Source: Zymoseptoria tritici IPO323 (taxonomy: Eukaryota > Ascomycota > Dothideomycetes > Mycosphaerellales > Mycosphaerellaceae). From it: a stretch of DNA of 64,000 bases. The notes under the pieces are model-generated. The model had not been told where the DNA came from. It did not search any database and saw only the letters and a list, made by a program, of their open reading frames with translations. Each line of letters opens with the position of its first letter. Position 1 is the first letter of the stretch. Below, piece by piece: positions 21,627-33,600 of this stretch. The stretch is taken from NCBI RefSeq assembly GCF_000219625.1, contig NC_018215.1, positions 1,178,001-1,242,000 of the forward strand, given 5' to 3'. Both the position numbers and the translations under genes were made by a program.

Positions 21627-23789
21627 TCAGCGGTAAAAGTCTCCCGGATCACCATCGTTCCCAGCCGAGGGCGTCGCCTGCTGTTGCGGCTGATAGGGCT
21701 GATAAGCCTGATACGGCGCACTTCCCGCCGATGGCATACCAGGCGCTGATGGCACACCCGGTGGCGGCGCGCTGGGCTGTTGTGGCGGCGCATGCTGGCC
21801 ATCTGGCTGTGCGGAGTACATACTCGTGGGCGATTCGAAACTTTGCGTTCGTTGTCGGTGTGGCATGGTGTGCTCGGCAGGCTGTTGCTGTAGCTGTGGA
21901 GGGGCGTGTTGGGGTTGCGGTGGTGGCGCTTGCTGTGCTTGGACTGGCGGTGCTTGTTGAGACTGGACGTACGCATTGTAGGCTTGGTCTTGACCTGGCG
22001 GCTGCTGGGCGTGTGCAGAGGGATATGAGTGCCTGTTGTCGGTGGGAGACTCATAGCCGCTGGTAGCGAGCTCTTGCGGGTTACCACTGTTGAGGGTGTG
22101 AATGCTGTTCGGTCGAATCTGTCCTTGAAAGGCTTGCGCAGCGTTGTATGGATCGCTAGGTCCACGGCCAGGAGCATCATGTGGGCTAGGCTTGCGTCGG
22201 ATCTCGTTGCCAGTTGGTGGCGCCATACCGCCCGGAAGGAAGTGGAACGGAGCAGGGCCGTTCTGTGTGGGTGGCGGTCCATTTTGCTGCGGGTACGGAG
22301 CTGCGAAGGGAGGGCTCGGACCTGATGCATCCGCTGGTGGCGGTGAGAAGTAACGTTGCGTGTCTTGCTGCGGTGGCATACGCTGCTGATGTTGCTGGCC
22401 GAAGGGCTGGGGTGTCTGATATCCTTGTGAAGGAGGCGGGCCCTGCTGATAAGGCTGTGATGCTGGCTGCTGTGGGCCTCCGTATGGAGTCGGGTGTTGT
22501 GGTGGGTAGTGCTGTGGTTGTCGAGCCCGAATGGGATATTGCTGCTGCTGATACTGAGGCTGAGACATGGACGATTCCAGCAGTGCTTCGTAATCTCGCC
22601 GCGCCTTGATGAACTTTTCGTTCAGCTGTGTGAAGTCGTCTGACAGCTTGTTAGCAAGTGCAATCTACAAGAACGCCAGACTTGAACTTACCCTTCTTTT
22701 GCGAATACCTGGCTATTAGCTCAATGAGCTTTGGCCGGATGCTCAGAGTGCGCTGATACAATTCGCTGATCTCTTCCTCCTCGCGCTCGCCTCGCCGTCC
22801 GCCGGCCTCGCCGCCGACGCTGAGCAACGCCAACAGCTTCTCCACATTCTTGACCTCGCCGAATACCTCCGACTCCATCTGCGCATCGCGCTCCATCTCG
22901 TCTTTTGTGGGGTCCTGTAGCTTCTCAACGTAGTTGAGCGGGAAGATACCAGTCTGTCCGCGCAAGCTGCCCTTCCACCAGTCCTTGTAAACCGATTCCA
23001 ACACAGCGATGATATCGTTCTTGCGGAAAGCCAGCTCGCCCGCCTCGGTTGGTGTGAAGTCGTACAGAGCACGCACCCTGCTGACAGTCGCAGCTGTCGT
23101 CCCCTGTGGTTGTGCAGGTTGCGACTGAGCTGCTTGCTGCTGTTGCGGCTGCTGCTGAACATTGCTCGTGCCAGCATCGCTCGCTCCTTTGTCCTTGATA
23201 CTCAATGCCAAAGCCAACTGAAGCTCTTCGTCCTCTTTCCTCCTGTCATCGCTGCTGATCTCTTTCTTCACTGGCTTACTCGGCGGTAGCAAACTTGGTT
23301 GCTGCATCCTCAGCTTCCCGTATGCCTGCTCCATGATGCCCAAGTCTGGCGACGACCGAAACTCCTCCGTCCAGGCACCCATCCTCTCCATCACCTTCTG
23401 TTTGACCTGCGCATGAGTATTGCGATCGGCGGCGAGTCGGAGTAGCGCATCCGTGAAGGCCTTCGAAGCGAGTTCGCGGTGTAGAGGAGCTCCGCAGTTT
23501 TGCGACAAGGCATTCGCCAGCTCAAGGGTATATAGTTGAACATTGGCGTTGCGATGTGCTAAGCGTTTGATGATGGAGGCTACGGCCTGGGACGGTCCAG
23601 AGGAGTCGGCAGATACTCGATCGCATACATCGAGAATGAACTCCCAGTTCTCGCTCGTGAGGTTCTCGTCGGTCGCTTTGACGACTGTGTCGAAAGTCAG
23701 TAATGCTGCCTGGAGCCTTGCGCGGCCTCGAGGTTCAAGACCATTGACTTGCCTGCCTCGTCAAGCGGACTTGCTTGCGTGCGAAACAT
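21627..23789 (-). CDS. HSE1: ESCRT-0 subunit Hse1 (STAM homologue)
   Basis: Three exons (23789-23753, 23684-22692, 22639-21627) give 680 aa. Hse1 pairs with Vps27 on endosomes to capture ubiquitinated cargo. Residues 1-135 are the VHS domain (KATDENLTSENWEFILDVCD, NANVQLYTLELANAL). A ubiquitin-interacting motif follows (KEDEELQLALALSIKD). An SH3 domain lies at about 220-275 (VRALYDFTPTEAGELAF, DWWKGSLRGQTGIFPLNYVE), then the GAT-like core. The last third is a Gln/Pro/Tyr-rich tail with two PSAP tetrapeptides (about 21744-21776), the motif that recruits ESCRT-I. The first intron has a GC donor (GCAAGT) with a good branch site (CTGAC); only this splice gives the conserved LDEAVVKATDEN join. The second intron is ordinary (GTAAGT, branch GCTAAC). 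Confidence 0.94.
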
Positions 23790-24283
23790 CCTGGTACAAT
23801 ACGCTCTCAAGGTTTGATTGCTGGATGTCAAGAGCAAAAGAAGGTGTGTAGGAACTACGCTTGGTCGAAGTTCAGGTCTAAGTGAAGGCACATGTGACGC
23901 TGTCTGGGATGCTTCTTAGCCCCGCGAGGTGGCGTCGTAGACCCAACTCTAAAAGTTTAAATATTTGGAGGCCTCGACTGGGACCTCACTCGCCAACGGC
24001 GATGAAGAGGCAATCAACTGGTCTGGCACGGTGAATCATATAGCAGAGCCGCAGGCGGTCCTTGCCATTGGCAAGATTTATCCATCATTCGCAGAACTCC
24101 CACGACGCCGGCCTACGAGAACGATGAACATGGATTGTGGAGCCGCAGAGGTGTTTACCCATGTCCTGCTGCGCCATGAACTGACGTTGCATACACGCAC
24201 CGACGACGATGCGTCTTACTTCGGAGCAGACTTCCGCTCGATGATCGCTCCAAATGATTGACGCGTACCAGATCAGCTTTTTC
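23790..24283. other. Intergenic region, HSE1 promoter / RAP1 3' end
   Basis: About 490 bp between a start codon and the neighbouring gene's stop on the same strand. An AT-rich patch (taaaagtttaaatatttgg) lies at 23950-23970. No gene is recognised. Confidence 0.5.
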
Positions 24284-27200
24284 CTACACTTCTCGCCAGT
24301 CCGCAAGAAACTTCAGCCTCGCCTTACACTCGTCCCAACCATGCTTCGCCTCGAGTCGACGTATTGCTGCAGCGTCTCCTCCTTCCACAGCCCGGTCCTC
24401 ACGCTCACTCCAAATGCCCGACACATCATGCGGTAAGCCTGTGCCGCCTTTTTCGCCGAGCAGAACCAGCTCTGCCAAGTCAGGGCGCATCGATGTGCAC
24501 AGCATCGCACGCATACTGGCCTCGTTGTTGTAGCCACGAACCTCCTGCGTTGCAATCCATTCGTCGAGTTTGTCAGCGATCTGCTCAGGATCGCCGGTCA
24601 GAGCTTGAGACTCGACGGTCCTGCCTGGTCTAACTTTGTGTTTCGTTGCTGGCTTTGCTGGGATTTGAGAGTCCTCAGAGGAGTCGTCGTCAAGATCATC
24701 GTCGTCGTCCGAAAGTGGGAGCGCAACGTTCAGGTCGGCATACTGCGTCTGAGCATCAAGAATGTCCTGTGTATCCAACGGACGGCTCGAAGTGGCCTTC
24801 ATTCCTTCAGCTGGCACTTTTGCGTATTCTTCATCGTCAAAAATGTCAGACGCAGAGGGCGATGGAATCTCAAGATCAAGCTCTTGAGACCCGAAGTCGA
24901 CAATTTCCTGCGTCTCGAGAGCATGTCCCCTTCTTTGCGGCGTTTCGTGACCCTGCTGAAGTGGCTTGGTGGCGCTAGAGCTTTGATAAGGGGAGCTGAG
25001 AACGGCAGAAGATAGCGAAATGACTTCAGGGTTGAGGTATCTCTCGTCCCTGTCGTGATGCTCTGTCGAGCGCGCCGGGGGTCCATCTTGTTCTCCCTCC
25101 ACTGATGAGGTGAAAGTGAATCCACCGTCAGGCTCCGGAATTCTGAGATCGATCTCATCTTCGTTATCAGGATATGTCTGTTGTAGGGTCTGATCACCAT
25201 CTTCTTCGTCTTCAGCCATGTCATCGTCAGATCGCTCGCCGTCAGCGAATGTGTACTCGTGGAGTAGCGCCGAAGCCGAGACACCTTTACTGGGCTGCTT
25301 TTCGTCATCCTGTGAGTCGAGCAGCGCCGCATCCATCGAAGGCCATCCTCTTACTGATACTGATGGAATAGAGGCTTCATTATCCGGTCCAAGAATCGCG
25401 CCGTTCGTAGTCTTGTGCATGATCGGATCCTGACCAGATGATTGTTCGATTTGCGACTGCAACTGCCGGGTGCTGCTGTCCTCATGACGGTCCGCCTGGC
25501 GTTGCGACGAAGCCCACGGCAGAGAGTCGTTACTAGACTCGTCGTCATCCCGTTCCTCCGATAGAGGCACGGGCGGAAACCCCTGGAGCGGGTCTGCGGT
25601 TTGTAAGCGCAGCGGTGTATCAGTCGGGCCCTGTCTCACAGCGGCGTCTCTTGTCTTCGCCTTGTCGAATGGGCTCGTCAAGGATGCAATAGCCTCTTTA
25701 CCCATCGCTGCTTGTATGTAGGATATGAAGTCGCTTTGATCGACCATAGGATCATCTTCCGGCAGGTCGACTCCTCGAACTAGCTTCTGCTTGTGCTGAG
25801 CTTCTTGGCTCGCTAGATTGGCCTCTGTCAGTGCATCTCCACGCCGTTGAGAGGCTTCATCGTCGAAATCCCCATCTTCCTCGATGAACGAGTCCTCGCC
25901 ATCCTCGTTGACAGTCCCACCTATCGACTTCGATGGTGTTTCGCGTGCATGCGCCGTCGCTCGATCCGCCTCGGCCTGCAGCTGGGCCGCTGCTTCACGA
26001 TTCGCATCTGATGTGATGAGTTGAGAGCTGGATGGAGCTTCATGATCATCTACATCTAGCATATGCGCCCGCACAGAGGCCTGCAGGGACCGTAACCCTG
26101 GGACATTGTCGAACGCCTCTCGCAGGTCAGCATCAACGGTCCGCGCTACTCTCGATTGTGTTGAAGCCGGCGCTCCTCGAGACCTGTCCTTCATGACCAT
26201 CTTCGCAGAGAATGACTTTTGAGATGCCGCTCTACTTGCATTGCTCCCACGCCGCGGATGGACGGGACTACGTTTCCGCTTCATGCCACTCTGGCCTGTG
26301 GGCTGCCCGGGCGGAGAAGTCATTGCGTCTGAGGCCTGTCCGTCGCCTGAAATATCTCCTTGTTGCTCGATTTCTTCGGCTGCCTCATTGCGGTCGGAAC
26401 GCTCGGATTCTTGATCATTATCTTCGTCATTGCGAGGAGCGTCCTGCTCTAATTCGGATAACACATTGCCGAAATTCATTTTGAGCCGCTCTCTAATGTA
26501 GACAGGCCGGACTTCAGTCTCGTAGAACTCCTGCCATTCCTCCGCTGTGTGATGCCGGAATTCATCCTCCTGGGCAAAGTGTTTCCATGCTGTCTTGTAA
26601 AATTTGTGAGGAACTGTTTCCAAGTGTTCGGCTTCAGCCATCACTGTGTCGAAGTCTGCTTGCTCGAAGACAGGCCCAGACCTCCCGGCGACTTGCTTTT
26701 CCGGAGAGGCTGTGACCTTTCGACGCTTTGGCGAGGGTCGAGGCGTCGTTTCCCGTGCCGACCTGCCATTGGATATCTGATCGTTATCTGGCGCAGTAGG
26801 TGGACTGGGCGGCGCATTGGCAGCTACCATGACGCCCGCAGGCGGTTTTCCCAGGAGCTTCTTGACGTATCGGTCTCGCCATGACTGCCATGTATGCCGT
26901 GGGTTGACGGCTTCCAATCGTTTGTACACGTCGTTTCCTTTGCTTGCTTCTCCGTTCGCCTTTGCCGTTTCCACCCATCGCCATAAGATCTTGTCATCCG
27001 CCGCCGAGAAAGGAGTCCTGAAAGACTTCCCTGGTATCACTGATCCTGCTTCCCGCGCTGTTCCGACTTGAGGTCCTGCGGGGTGTTCCAAGGGATCTGG
27101 AAGTGCGCCTTTGCGGATTGCTTGCTCGACAAATGTGTAGGAAAGACTGCCGGCGGGTGCATCTTTGCGCGCATGGTCGGCGATGACATAGTCGGCATTC

Positions 27201-27364
27201 GTTTCGAGCTTCACGATGCGACCTGCATTGCTCTCGATGTCCGCGATCAGATGTGAGCGAGCGGGGAGTCGCTGGACCAGGAAGAAGCTCTTGCCCTCGA
27301 GTAGCCGGCCGACCGCAGGACTACCACCTGCGCCATTCGTTACGAGGACTGGGGCGTCCGCCAT
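24284..27364 (-). CDS. RAP1: Telomere-associated protein Rap1
   Basis: Intronless, 1026 aa from the ATG at 27364, which has a strong context (CACCATGGCG). An in-frame ATG at 27460 would add 32 residues. Domain order matches fungal/animal Rap1. A BRCT-like domain lies at about residues 20-95 (LEGKSFFLVQRLPARSHLI, DYVIADHARKD). The Rap1-type Myb domain lies at about 115-170 (RTPFSAADDKILWRWV, NPRHTWQSWRDRYVKKL). A very long acidic linker follows. The C-terminal RCT domain covers the last 95 residues or so (DKLDEWIATQEVRGYN, ACLxTSMRPDLAELVLL-type core). In filamentous fungi Rap1 is expected to bind telomeres through a TRF-like partner rather than directly, since only one Myb repeat is present. 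The linker is Asp/Glu/Ser-rich with many potential phosphosites. Confidence 0.9.
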   Translation of the reverse strand: MADAPVLVTNGAGGSPAVGRLLEGKSFFLVQRLPARSHLIADIESNAGRIVKLETNADYVIADHARKDAPAGSLSYTFVEQAIRKGALPDPLEHPAGPQVGTAREAGSVIPGKSFRTPFSAADDKILWRWVETAKANGEASKGNDVYKRLEAVNPRHTWQSWRDRYVKKLLGKPPAGVMVAANAPPSPPTAPDNDQISNGRSARETTPRPSPKRRKVTASPEKQVAGRSGPVFEQADFDTVMAEAEHLETVPHKFYKTAWKHFAQEDEFRHHTAEEWQEFYETEVRPVYIRERLKMNFGNVLSELEQDAPRNDEDNDQESERSDRNEAAEEIEQQGDISGDGQASDAMTSPPGQPTGQSGMKRKRSPVHPRRGSNASRAASQKSFSAKMVMKDRSRGAPASTQSRVARTVDADLREAFDNVPGLRSLQASVRAHMLDVDDHEAPSSSQLITSDANREAAAQLQAEADRATAHARETPSKSIGGTVNEDGEDSFIEEDGDFDDEASQRRGDALTEANLASQEAQHKQKLVRGVDLPEDDPMVDQSDFISYIQAAMGKEAIASLTSPFDKAKTRDAAVRQGPTDTPLRLQTADPLQGFPPVPLSEERDDDESSNDSLPWASSQRQADRHEDSSTRQLQSQIEQSSGQDPIMHKTTNGAILGPDNEASIPSVSVRGWPSMDAALLDSQDDEKQPSKGVSASALLHEYTFADGERSDDDMAEDEEDGDQTLQQTYPDNEDEIDLRIPEPDGGFTFTSSVEGEQDGPPARSTEHHDRDERYLNPEVISLSSAVLSSPYQSSSATKPLQQGHETPQRRGHALETQEIVDFGSQELDLEIPSPSASDIFDDEEYAKVPAEGMKATSSRPLDTQDILDAQTQYADLNVALPLSDDDDDLDDDSSEDSQIPAKPATKHKVRPGRTVESQALTGDPEQIADKLDEWIATQEVRGYNNEASMRAMLCTSMRPDLAELVLLGEKGGTGLPHDVSGIWSEREDRAVEGGDAAAIRRLEAKHGWDECKARLKFLADWREV

Positions 27365-27600
27365 GGTGTAGTTGAGGTGTTGTTGTCGTGTCGCATGGAT
27401 TCGATGTTGCGATAGAGGTGGGGATCTTCGAAGCTCGGACTGGGGAGACGCGATCCGCATGAACTTTGACCAGGAACACGCGTCTTCCTAGGTAGGCCTG
27501 CATCGCACTTCACCTTCTTCTATCACCAGCATCACATTGAAACATCGTCGTGGTCCGCCATCCCAGTACCGACAGCATCGTCCAGGAGAATGCACTCAAC
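27365..27600. promoter_or_regulatory. Bidirectional promoter, RAP1 / SWF1
   Basis: These 236 bp separate two divergent ATGs. No TATA box is evident. The spacing suggests a shared nucleosome-free region. Confidence 0.45.
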
Positions 27601-28847
27601 ATGGGCGCCCTTCGCAACATCGTCATCGCGGTTCTCGCCATATCCTTTCTGACATTTGTGGCTCTATTTGGACGCCTGCCTGCTCTGAGGAAGACACCCA
27701 TCGGCTGGCTCCAACGGCTATTATGCCTGCACATACCCAGTGGGTTGAGGAGTGCCGATCGGAGCCTGACCGGAGGACGAGTCACAAGGAAGAGCAAGCG
27801 ACTTGGGCAATATCTGTTCTACGAGAAGAATCCGATTGTCCTGGTAGGCGGCTTGTGTTGACTTGCAAAGACATCACCCAGCTAAGTAAGTCTCAGATCA
27901 TATTTCTTTTCATCCTCACTGGAAGCGCTTTTCTTTTCTTGTACAACACGACACATCTCTTGACGAGAAGCCAACTTCTACCGGTCCCAGTCCTGGTTGG
28001 CATGCCATACATCTTCACATACCTCTCGGTCACCGGCCGAGCTCACTACATCAGCAAAGCAAATCTCAACGCCCGCATGCTCGACTATCCATATGACAAC
28101 GCTCTGTTCCGACCGAACAACCACTGTCCGACTTGCGACATTGTTAAGCCAGCACGATCCAAACACTGCAGTCTCTGCGGTACCTGCGTGGCCAAGTGTG
28201 ATCATCACTGTCCTTGGGTCAACAACTGTCTGGGCCGTGGGAACTACCGCTACTTTCTTGCACTGCTGCTGTCACTCGGCATGGTCCAAATCTACGGCGC
28301 TCATCTCAGCTGGCAGCTGGTGAAGAAGTACGTCGTCATCGACCCATCGAACCCGCTGTTCTCTCGCGCTCGGATGACCAATCTAGGCCATGCGTTCGTG
28401 ATCGCCGTCAATCGCGGCGGTATATCCGTGTCTGGAGTGGGGCTCCTCGCTGCTTCTACCGCATCACTGCCTCTTGGTCTGCTCGCCTACCACTTGTATC
28501 TGATCTGGGCTGGCATGACAACAAACGAGTCTCAGAAATGGTCCGACTGGAAGGAGGACATAAGCGATGGCTGTGTCTTCAAGACGCGACTCGCTGATCT
28601 TAGGAGGCACTACCAGCTGAAGAATGATGGCAAGTACAATCCTGCTATGACGGACTTCGAGAGCGCCTCCGACAGGAATATTTGGTGGCCGGTCAATAGT
28701 GACCAGGTGCTGGTGCGGACTGATGATGGAAGGCCACCCATAGGACAGGATATGCTTTGGACGCGGATCTGGAGTCTGGACGAGGTCGACAATATCTACG
28801 ATCTTGGTGGCTGGCAGAATTTTGTAGAGGTGTTCAGAGGCAACTGA
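27601..28847 (+). CDS. SWF1: DHHC palmitoyltransferase Swf1
   Basis: Two exons (27601-27843, 27897-28847) with a 53-nt intron (GTAGGC..TCAG) give 397 aa. Swf1 attaches palmitate to cysteines near membrane helices of SNAREs and other ER/Golgi proteins. The first hydrophobic segment is at the N-terminus (IVIAVLAISFLTFVALFG), followed by further helices (IIFLFILTGSAFLFLY and, after the catalytic domain, FLALLLSLGMVQIYG and VGLLAASTASLPLGLLAYH). The DHHC cysteine-rich domain reads CPTCDIVKPARSKHCSLCG then CDHHCPWVNNCLGRGN, with the catalytic Cys intact. The C-terminus has NIWWPVNSDQ and the conserved N-x-Y-DLGGWQNFVEV end typical of fungal Swf1. It converges with BUD22, leaving only 108 bp between stops. 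Confidence 0.95.
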
Positions 28848-28955
28848 AAGAAGCAGCGTCCAAGTGTTGTCGTAGCAAGCATTATCCAGCCCACCGCAAG
28901 AAGACACATTCGCTACAGGTCAAAGACTTGAGCCGTCATCGAGGTGTCCATGATT

Positions 28956-30233
28956 TCAGTCGAAGCTAATCTTCTTACCCGAAAAGACCACCGGAACGGC
29001 CTTCTTCTCCTTCGCCTTCTTCGCAGCCTCCCAACTGGGATGCAGCGGTCCAGTATCGTCGCGCTCCTTCGGCTTCTTGGCCTCTCCTTTCCTGGGTCCG
29101 AGAGGCTGCGCGTTGGCCGCGTTTGCAAATCGATGCGGTTTCTCATCTCTGCCTCCCACCGCACCTCGCTTCGCATCCCAGCCTTGATTCCGATCTTGTG
29201 TCTTCACATGCTTAGCTTTGGTGCCAAATTTCTTCTCCCAGATGGCCTGTCGAGCGCGTTGGCCACGGCGATTCTTCTTCGGTGCAATGTCTAGATCGTC
29301 GTCAAGATCGGATCCGCTGCCCGATATATAGCCTCCCATACTGAGAGACGGGATGAAAGCAGACTTTTTGATTGCTGTTGTTGCTGCTTTCTTGGGTTTT
29401 GCTTTCTCTATCTCTCCCTCCGAGTCGGTTCGTGACGATGCGTCGTCGAGGGACAGATCGGCTGCAGGATCGTATTTGTTGGTCGAAGTCGGCTTTCGTG
29501 ATAGTCCTTCCTCAGCCAGCATACGCTCAAGTTCTTCAACGTCGGACGTCTCTGCCATGTTACTCTCATCGTCAGAGGATGCCAGACGGCCACGGTAATC
29601 ATCCATCTCAACGTCCGAGTGCTCATCGCTCTCTGCCATAGCCTCGATATCGTCCTCCTCCTGTGTATCTACCGCGGCAGCTTTGACTTCCGCTTTCTCG
29701 CCTGCCGCTACATTCTCATAGTCCTTCGCTCTTAACCTCTTCTTCTTCGCCGGAGCGGCAACCTCGTCCACAATCCCAAATACAGCCTTTACCCTTGTCA
29801 TAGCAGGTGCGAACACCTCCTTCACCGGATTTGAGTTGCACAGTCGGGCGTTCACGTTCAAAGATGGAGCGTCGGAGGGTAAGGGTTTCGGCTTGCTGAT
29901 TTCCACAGGCAGTTCCAGACATGTCGCTACAGCCTTTATTTTCAGGAGCGATTTGGCCAGATGATGCTGCGCAGCAGTTGTTACGTCCAACGTCTTCAGT
30001 GCAGCCACTTCTGCGTCTATTCTCTCCACATCTTTGTCATCCTTCTGCGCCGCAGCATTCTTCCTTCGTCGGCCTAGCTTTTGTCGCTCGAATCCTCTGG
30101 CTGTTTTGAACGCTTTCGCAAGTTGCTCGGAGCTTTCGTTGAAGGCACCGACTATTTGTCGCAGTTTCCTGTAGTCTTTGTAAATCTTCACAGCGCCGCT
30201 TTCCGGCTCGTCGTCCCGTTTTCGTTTCGACAT
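28956..30233 (-). CDS. BUD22: Bud22/SRFBP1-family ribosome biogenesis protein
   Basis: Single exon, 425 aa. Bud22 works in the nucleolus in 40S subunit assembly. The N-terminus has a helical, basic region (KIYKDYRKLRQIVGAFNES, FERQKLGRRRKNAAAQ). A highly acidic middle follows (DDIEAMAESDEHSDVEMDD). The family signature is the C-terminal block: RRGQRARQAIWEKKFGTKAKH, then PLHPSWEAAKKAKEKKA ending in VVFSGKKISFD. This C-terminal order is characteristic of Bud22. The start (MSKRKRDD) was chosen over an in-frame upstream ATG at 30281 because family members begin with a short basic stretch. Confidence 0.9.
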   Translation of the reverse strand: MSKRKRDDEPESGAVKIYKDYRKLRQIVGAFNESSEQLAKAFKTARGFERQKLGRRRKNAAAQKDDKDVERIDAEVAALKTLDVTTAAQHHLAKSLLKIKAVATCLELPVEISKPKPLPSDAPSLNVNARLCNSNPVKEVFAPAMTRVKAVFGIVDEVAAPAKKKRLRAKDYENVAAGEKAEVKAAAVDTQEEDDIEAMAESDEHSDVEMDDYRGRLASSDDESNMAETSDVEELERMLAEEGLSRKPTSTNKYDPAADLSLDDASSRTDSEGEIEKAKPKKAATTAIKKSAFIPSLSMGGYISGSGSDLDDDLDIAPKKNRRGQRARQAIWEKKFGTKAKHVKTQDRNQGWDAKRGAVGGRDEKPHRFANAANAQPLGPRKGEAKKPKERDDTGPLHPSWEAAKKAKEKKAVPVVFSGKKISFD

Positions 30234-30681
30234 GGCTGATGTCGCATCGGCGAAGACAAGACAAGATGGTCGAGAGCGCAAGTTTGAATTCGCTCGGCCA
30301 CTCCCGCATCTTCGGAAGTCTAAAACGCCAATCGATAAGATATTCTGCCGGAAGGGCTCAAGGACAAGTCCTGGAGGTATGAAACTGTCTTCTGGCTAGT
30401 TGTGGTCGTTCAAAGACTGTCCATAGAATTGATATTCTTTTGCTTCTCGTGCAAGTGCAACGGTGGGCTGCAAAACGACTACTCATTGTAAGTCATTGCT
30501 CTCCGGGAAAGAGCCACGTGCTGGCGCGGCAAGAACGTGTGAGTGGTGTGACATCACCCTTGTCAGGCGCGTTCAGCTGTCGATGGTCAAAGTTCCTTTC
30601 CATCAGCAAACAGTTTCCCTTCGCTCCGTGTCTTTCCCCTGATATGGCACCATTGCACGAACGAAGTCACAACAATAACTT
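30234..30681. promoter_or_regulatory. Divergent promoter, BUD22 / SNF2 helicase
   Basis: These 448 bp lie between two divergent start codons. I see no TATA box or repeats. Short open frames here are not convincing. Confidence 0.4.
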
Positions 30682-33600
30682 ATGGCGCCATCAAGCACAA
30701 ACAACGACAAGCGAAAACGGGTGGACGTCGACCTGACTGGCAACGACGACGAGCAGACATCCTCGCGTAAGGCACCAAGAACTGCAGCCCCTAGCAGCCA
30801 AATCAGCCGCAGCCAACGGCCATTTGCAGCCGCTGGCAGCAGCACCAGTGCTTATTCGAGGCTGAGCAGCAGTGCTCCGACTCGACATGTTGCTCCATGG
30901 AGCTCATACAATGGCACTCATCCCGAAGCCGAGAGAGAGGCATGGCTGGCGAACGATATCGAAGACGATATTGACGAAGTCATTGGTTCATCACAGGACG
31001 ATGCAGCGGGCAGCGATCGACTACAACTTTATGGCGATCTTTCCATCAAGATCGTTGGCTGCCAGTACTATCGCGGCAATGCAAACCCTGGCGAACACAT
31101 CCTGATGCGCCGCGAGCCCGGCAATCCGTATGACAGTAAGCGACCTCCAGTGTGGGCCGCTTCAACAGACTAACGATACTCCAGCAAATGCCATCAGAAT
31201 TGACAACGTCTCTGGGCATCAAATTGGTCACATCCCGCGCAAGACGGCAGAAAAGCTCAGCAAGTACATCGACAATCGATGGCTGCGTTGTGAAGGCCAG
31301 CTTGCAGGCGTCAAAAGCACATTCGACTGCCCTTTGACAGTGCACTTGTTCGGTGAGCCATGCAGATTCTTCGTTGATGGCCGATGGAGTGCTTGTTCGT
31401 TTGGCTGACAGAGAGACAGGACCGGACCCGACCTCCGATGAGGGTAAGACCCTTGTCGAAAAGATGAAGGTTGACAAGCTGCCCATCAAAGCCATCACCG
31501 ATGCCGAGAAGGCTGAGAAACAGCGTGCGAAGGCAGCTCAGGAAGCCGAGAAGAATCGACTCAAAGAAGCACGTCGAGCTGCAGCAGCAGGAGGTGGTTC
31601 CGGGAGCGCTTCGAAGGGGGGCCAACCGACCTATGCCAATGGCCATATCCCTAATGGCACCCAAGAACAACAGATGGCAGAGATTCTCGAGGCCTCTGCG
31701 CGAATCGATCCGCGCGGAGTGGCGGTCACACAGCAGATGGGCATGAACGAAGACGATCTCAAAAACATGCCACTTGCTTCGCAACCCAAGGGCATAAAGA
31801 CATCGATGCTACCATATCAGCTGCAAGCGTTGCGTTGGCTTCTCGATCACGAAACTCCAGTACTTCCCGGCCCTGGTACAGACGAATCTGTGCAGCTATG
31901 GACTCGCTCAAACGGTGGCTATACCAACCTTGCTTCCAACTTCACAACCAGTCAAGCACCACCACTTGCTTCCGGTGGGATCCTCGCTGACGACATGGGT
32001 CTGGGCAAGACGCTTGAGATGATATCTCTCATCGTTGCTGATGCTGAGAAGTTCGGCAGAGGCACGACACTCGTCGTGGCACCGCTGAGCGTCATGTCCA
32101 ATTGGACGACACAGATCGACGCTCATGTGAAGCAAAGCAGCAAAATGAGTTGCTATACGTATCACGGCACAGGACGAGTGGACAGCATGGCGGCGGAAGA
32201 CTTCGCAAATTACGATGTGGTTCTCACGACATACCAAACGTTGGCCAGTGACTTCATGCCACGAGGCAAGGGTTCAAAGCAGCCGGAGAACAAGCTCCGC
32301 GAGAAAGGCCTCTACAGCATGGAGTGGCGGCGTGTCATTCTTGACGAAGGTCACATTGTCCGCAACCCACAAACGAAAGGCGCTGGTGCTGTCAACAACC
32401 TCACGTCCCGTTCTCGATGGGTACTGACCGGCACACCCATTGTCAATTCACTGCGAGATCTGTTCTCTCTCTTACGGTTCGTCGGTATCACGGGCGGTCT
32501 CAACCAGCTGGATGTGTTCAACGCTGTGCTCGTCCGACCGTTGAGTAATGGAGGTGCAAAGTCTGAGGACGCCTCTATTCTGCTGCAAGCCGTCATGCGA
32601 GCCTTCACTCTACGCCGACGCAAAGACATGGCGTTTATCGACCTTCGACTGCCGAAATTGGAGGAGTTTGTCCATCGTCTCGACTTCACAGAGAAGGAAC
32701 AGACGCGATACGACGCTTTCCGTGATGAAGCCAAGGGTCTCATGATGAAGTACGAGCAGAACGCTGCTGCTGGCGCGAAGACAACAGCCACATACAATCA
32801 CGTCCTGGAAGTTCTTCTCCGAATGAGACAGTGTTGTAATCACTGGGGTCTCTGTAAGGAGCGAGTTAGTCGGTGAGTGTGGCCCGGTGATGTGATATGA
32901 TGACGAGGTGATGTTGTGCTGACGATTCTAGCTTGCTCGCACAACTGGAGAAGCAAGCCGTGGTTGACCTCAATCCTGAGAACACGAAAGCTCTGCGTGA
33001 CATCCTTCAGGTCCAGATCGAGTCAGCTGAGGAGTGCGCCATATGTGAGTACCGCGTCGAAGTCAATCCGCCGGTGCTTTGCTGACAGGTACCCTCCAAC
33101 AGGTCTCGAGACTCTTCACGAGCCTGTCATCACAGCATGCGGTCACAGCTTCGGGAAGGACTGCATCGTTCGCGTCATTGAGGGCCAACACAAGTGTCCC
33201 ATGTGTCGAGCTGAACTGAAAGACGAGTCTTGCTTGGTGAAGCCAGCAACGGAGACAGGAGACGAAAAAGCCGACGACGAAGTCGATCTACACCAAAGCT
33301 CCAGCAAGCTCGAGGGCATCGTCAAGATTTTGCAGGCCACCAAGACGGACAAGACGATCGTTTTCTCTCAGTGGACCAGCTTCCTTGACATTGTCAGCGC
33401 TAGACTAGACAAGGACGGGGTAAAGTACTGCCGACTTGACGGCACGATGAATGTGGCCAAGCGAGATGAAGCCATCGAGGCTCTTAACAGCGATCCGAAG
33501 ACAACAGTCATGCTGGCTTCACTTGCCGCATGCTCTGTTGGCCTGAACCTCACGGCGGCGTCGAACGTGATCTTATCAGACACGTGGTGGTATGTGTTGG

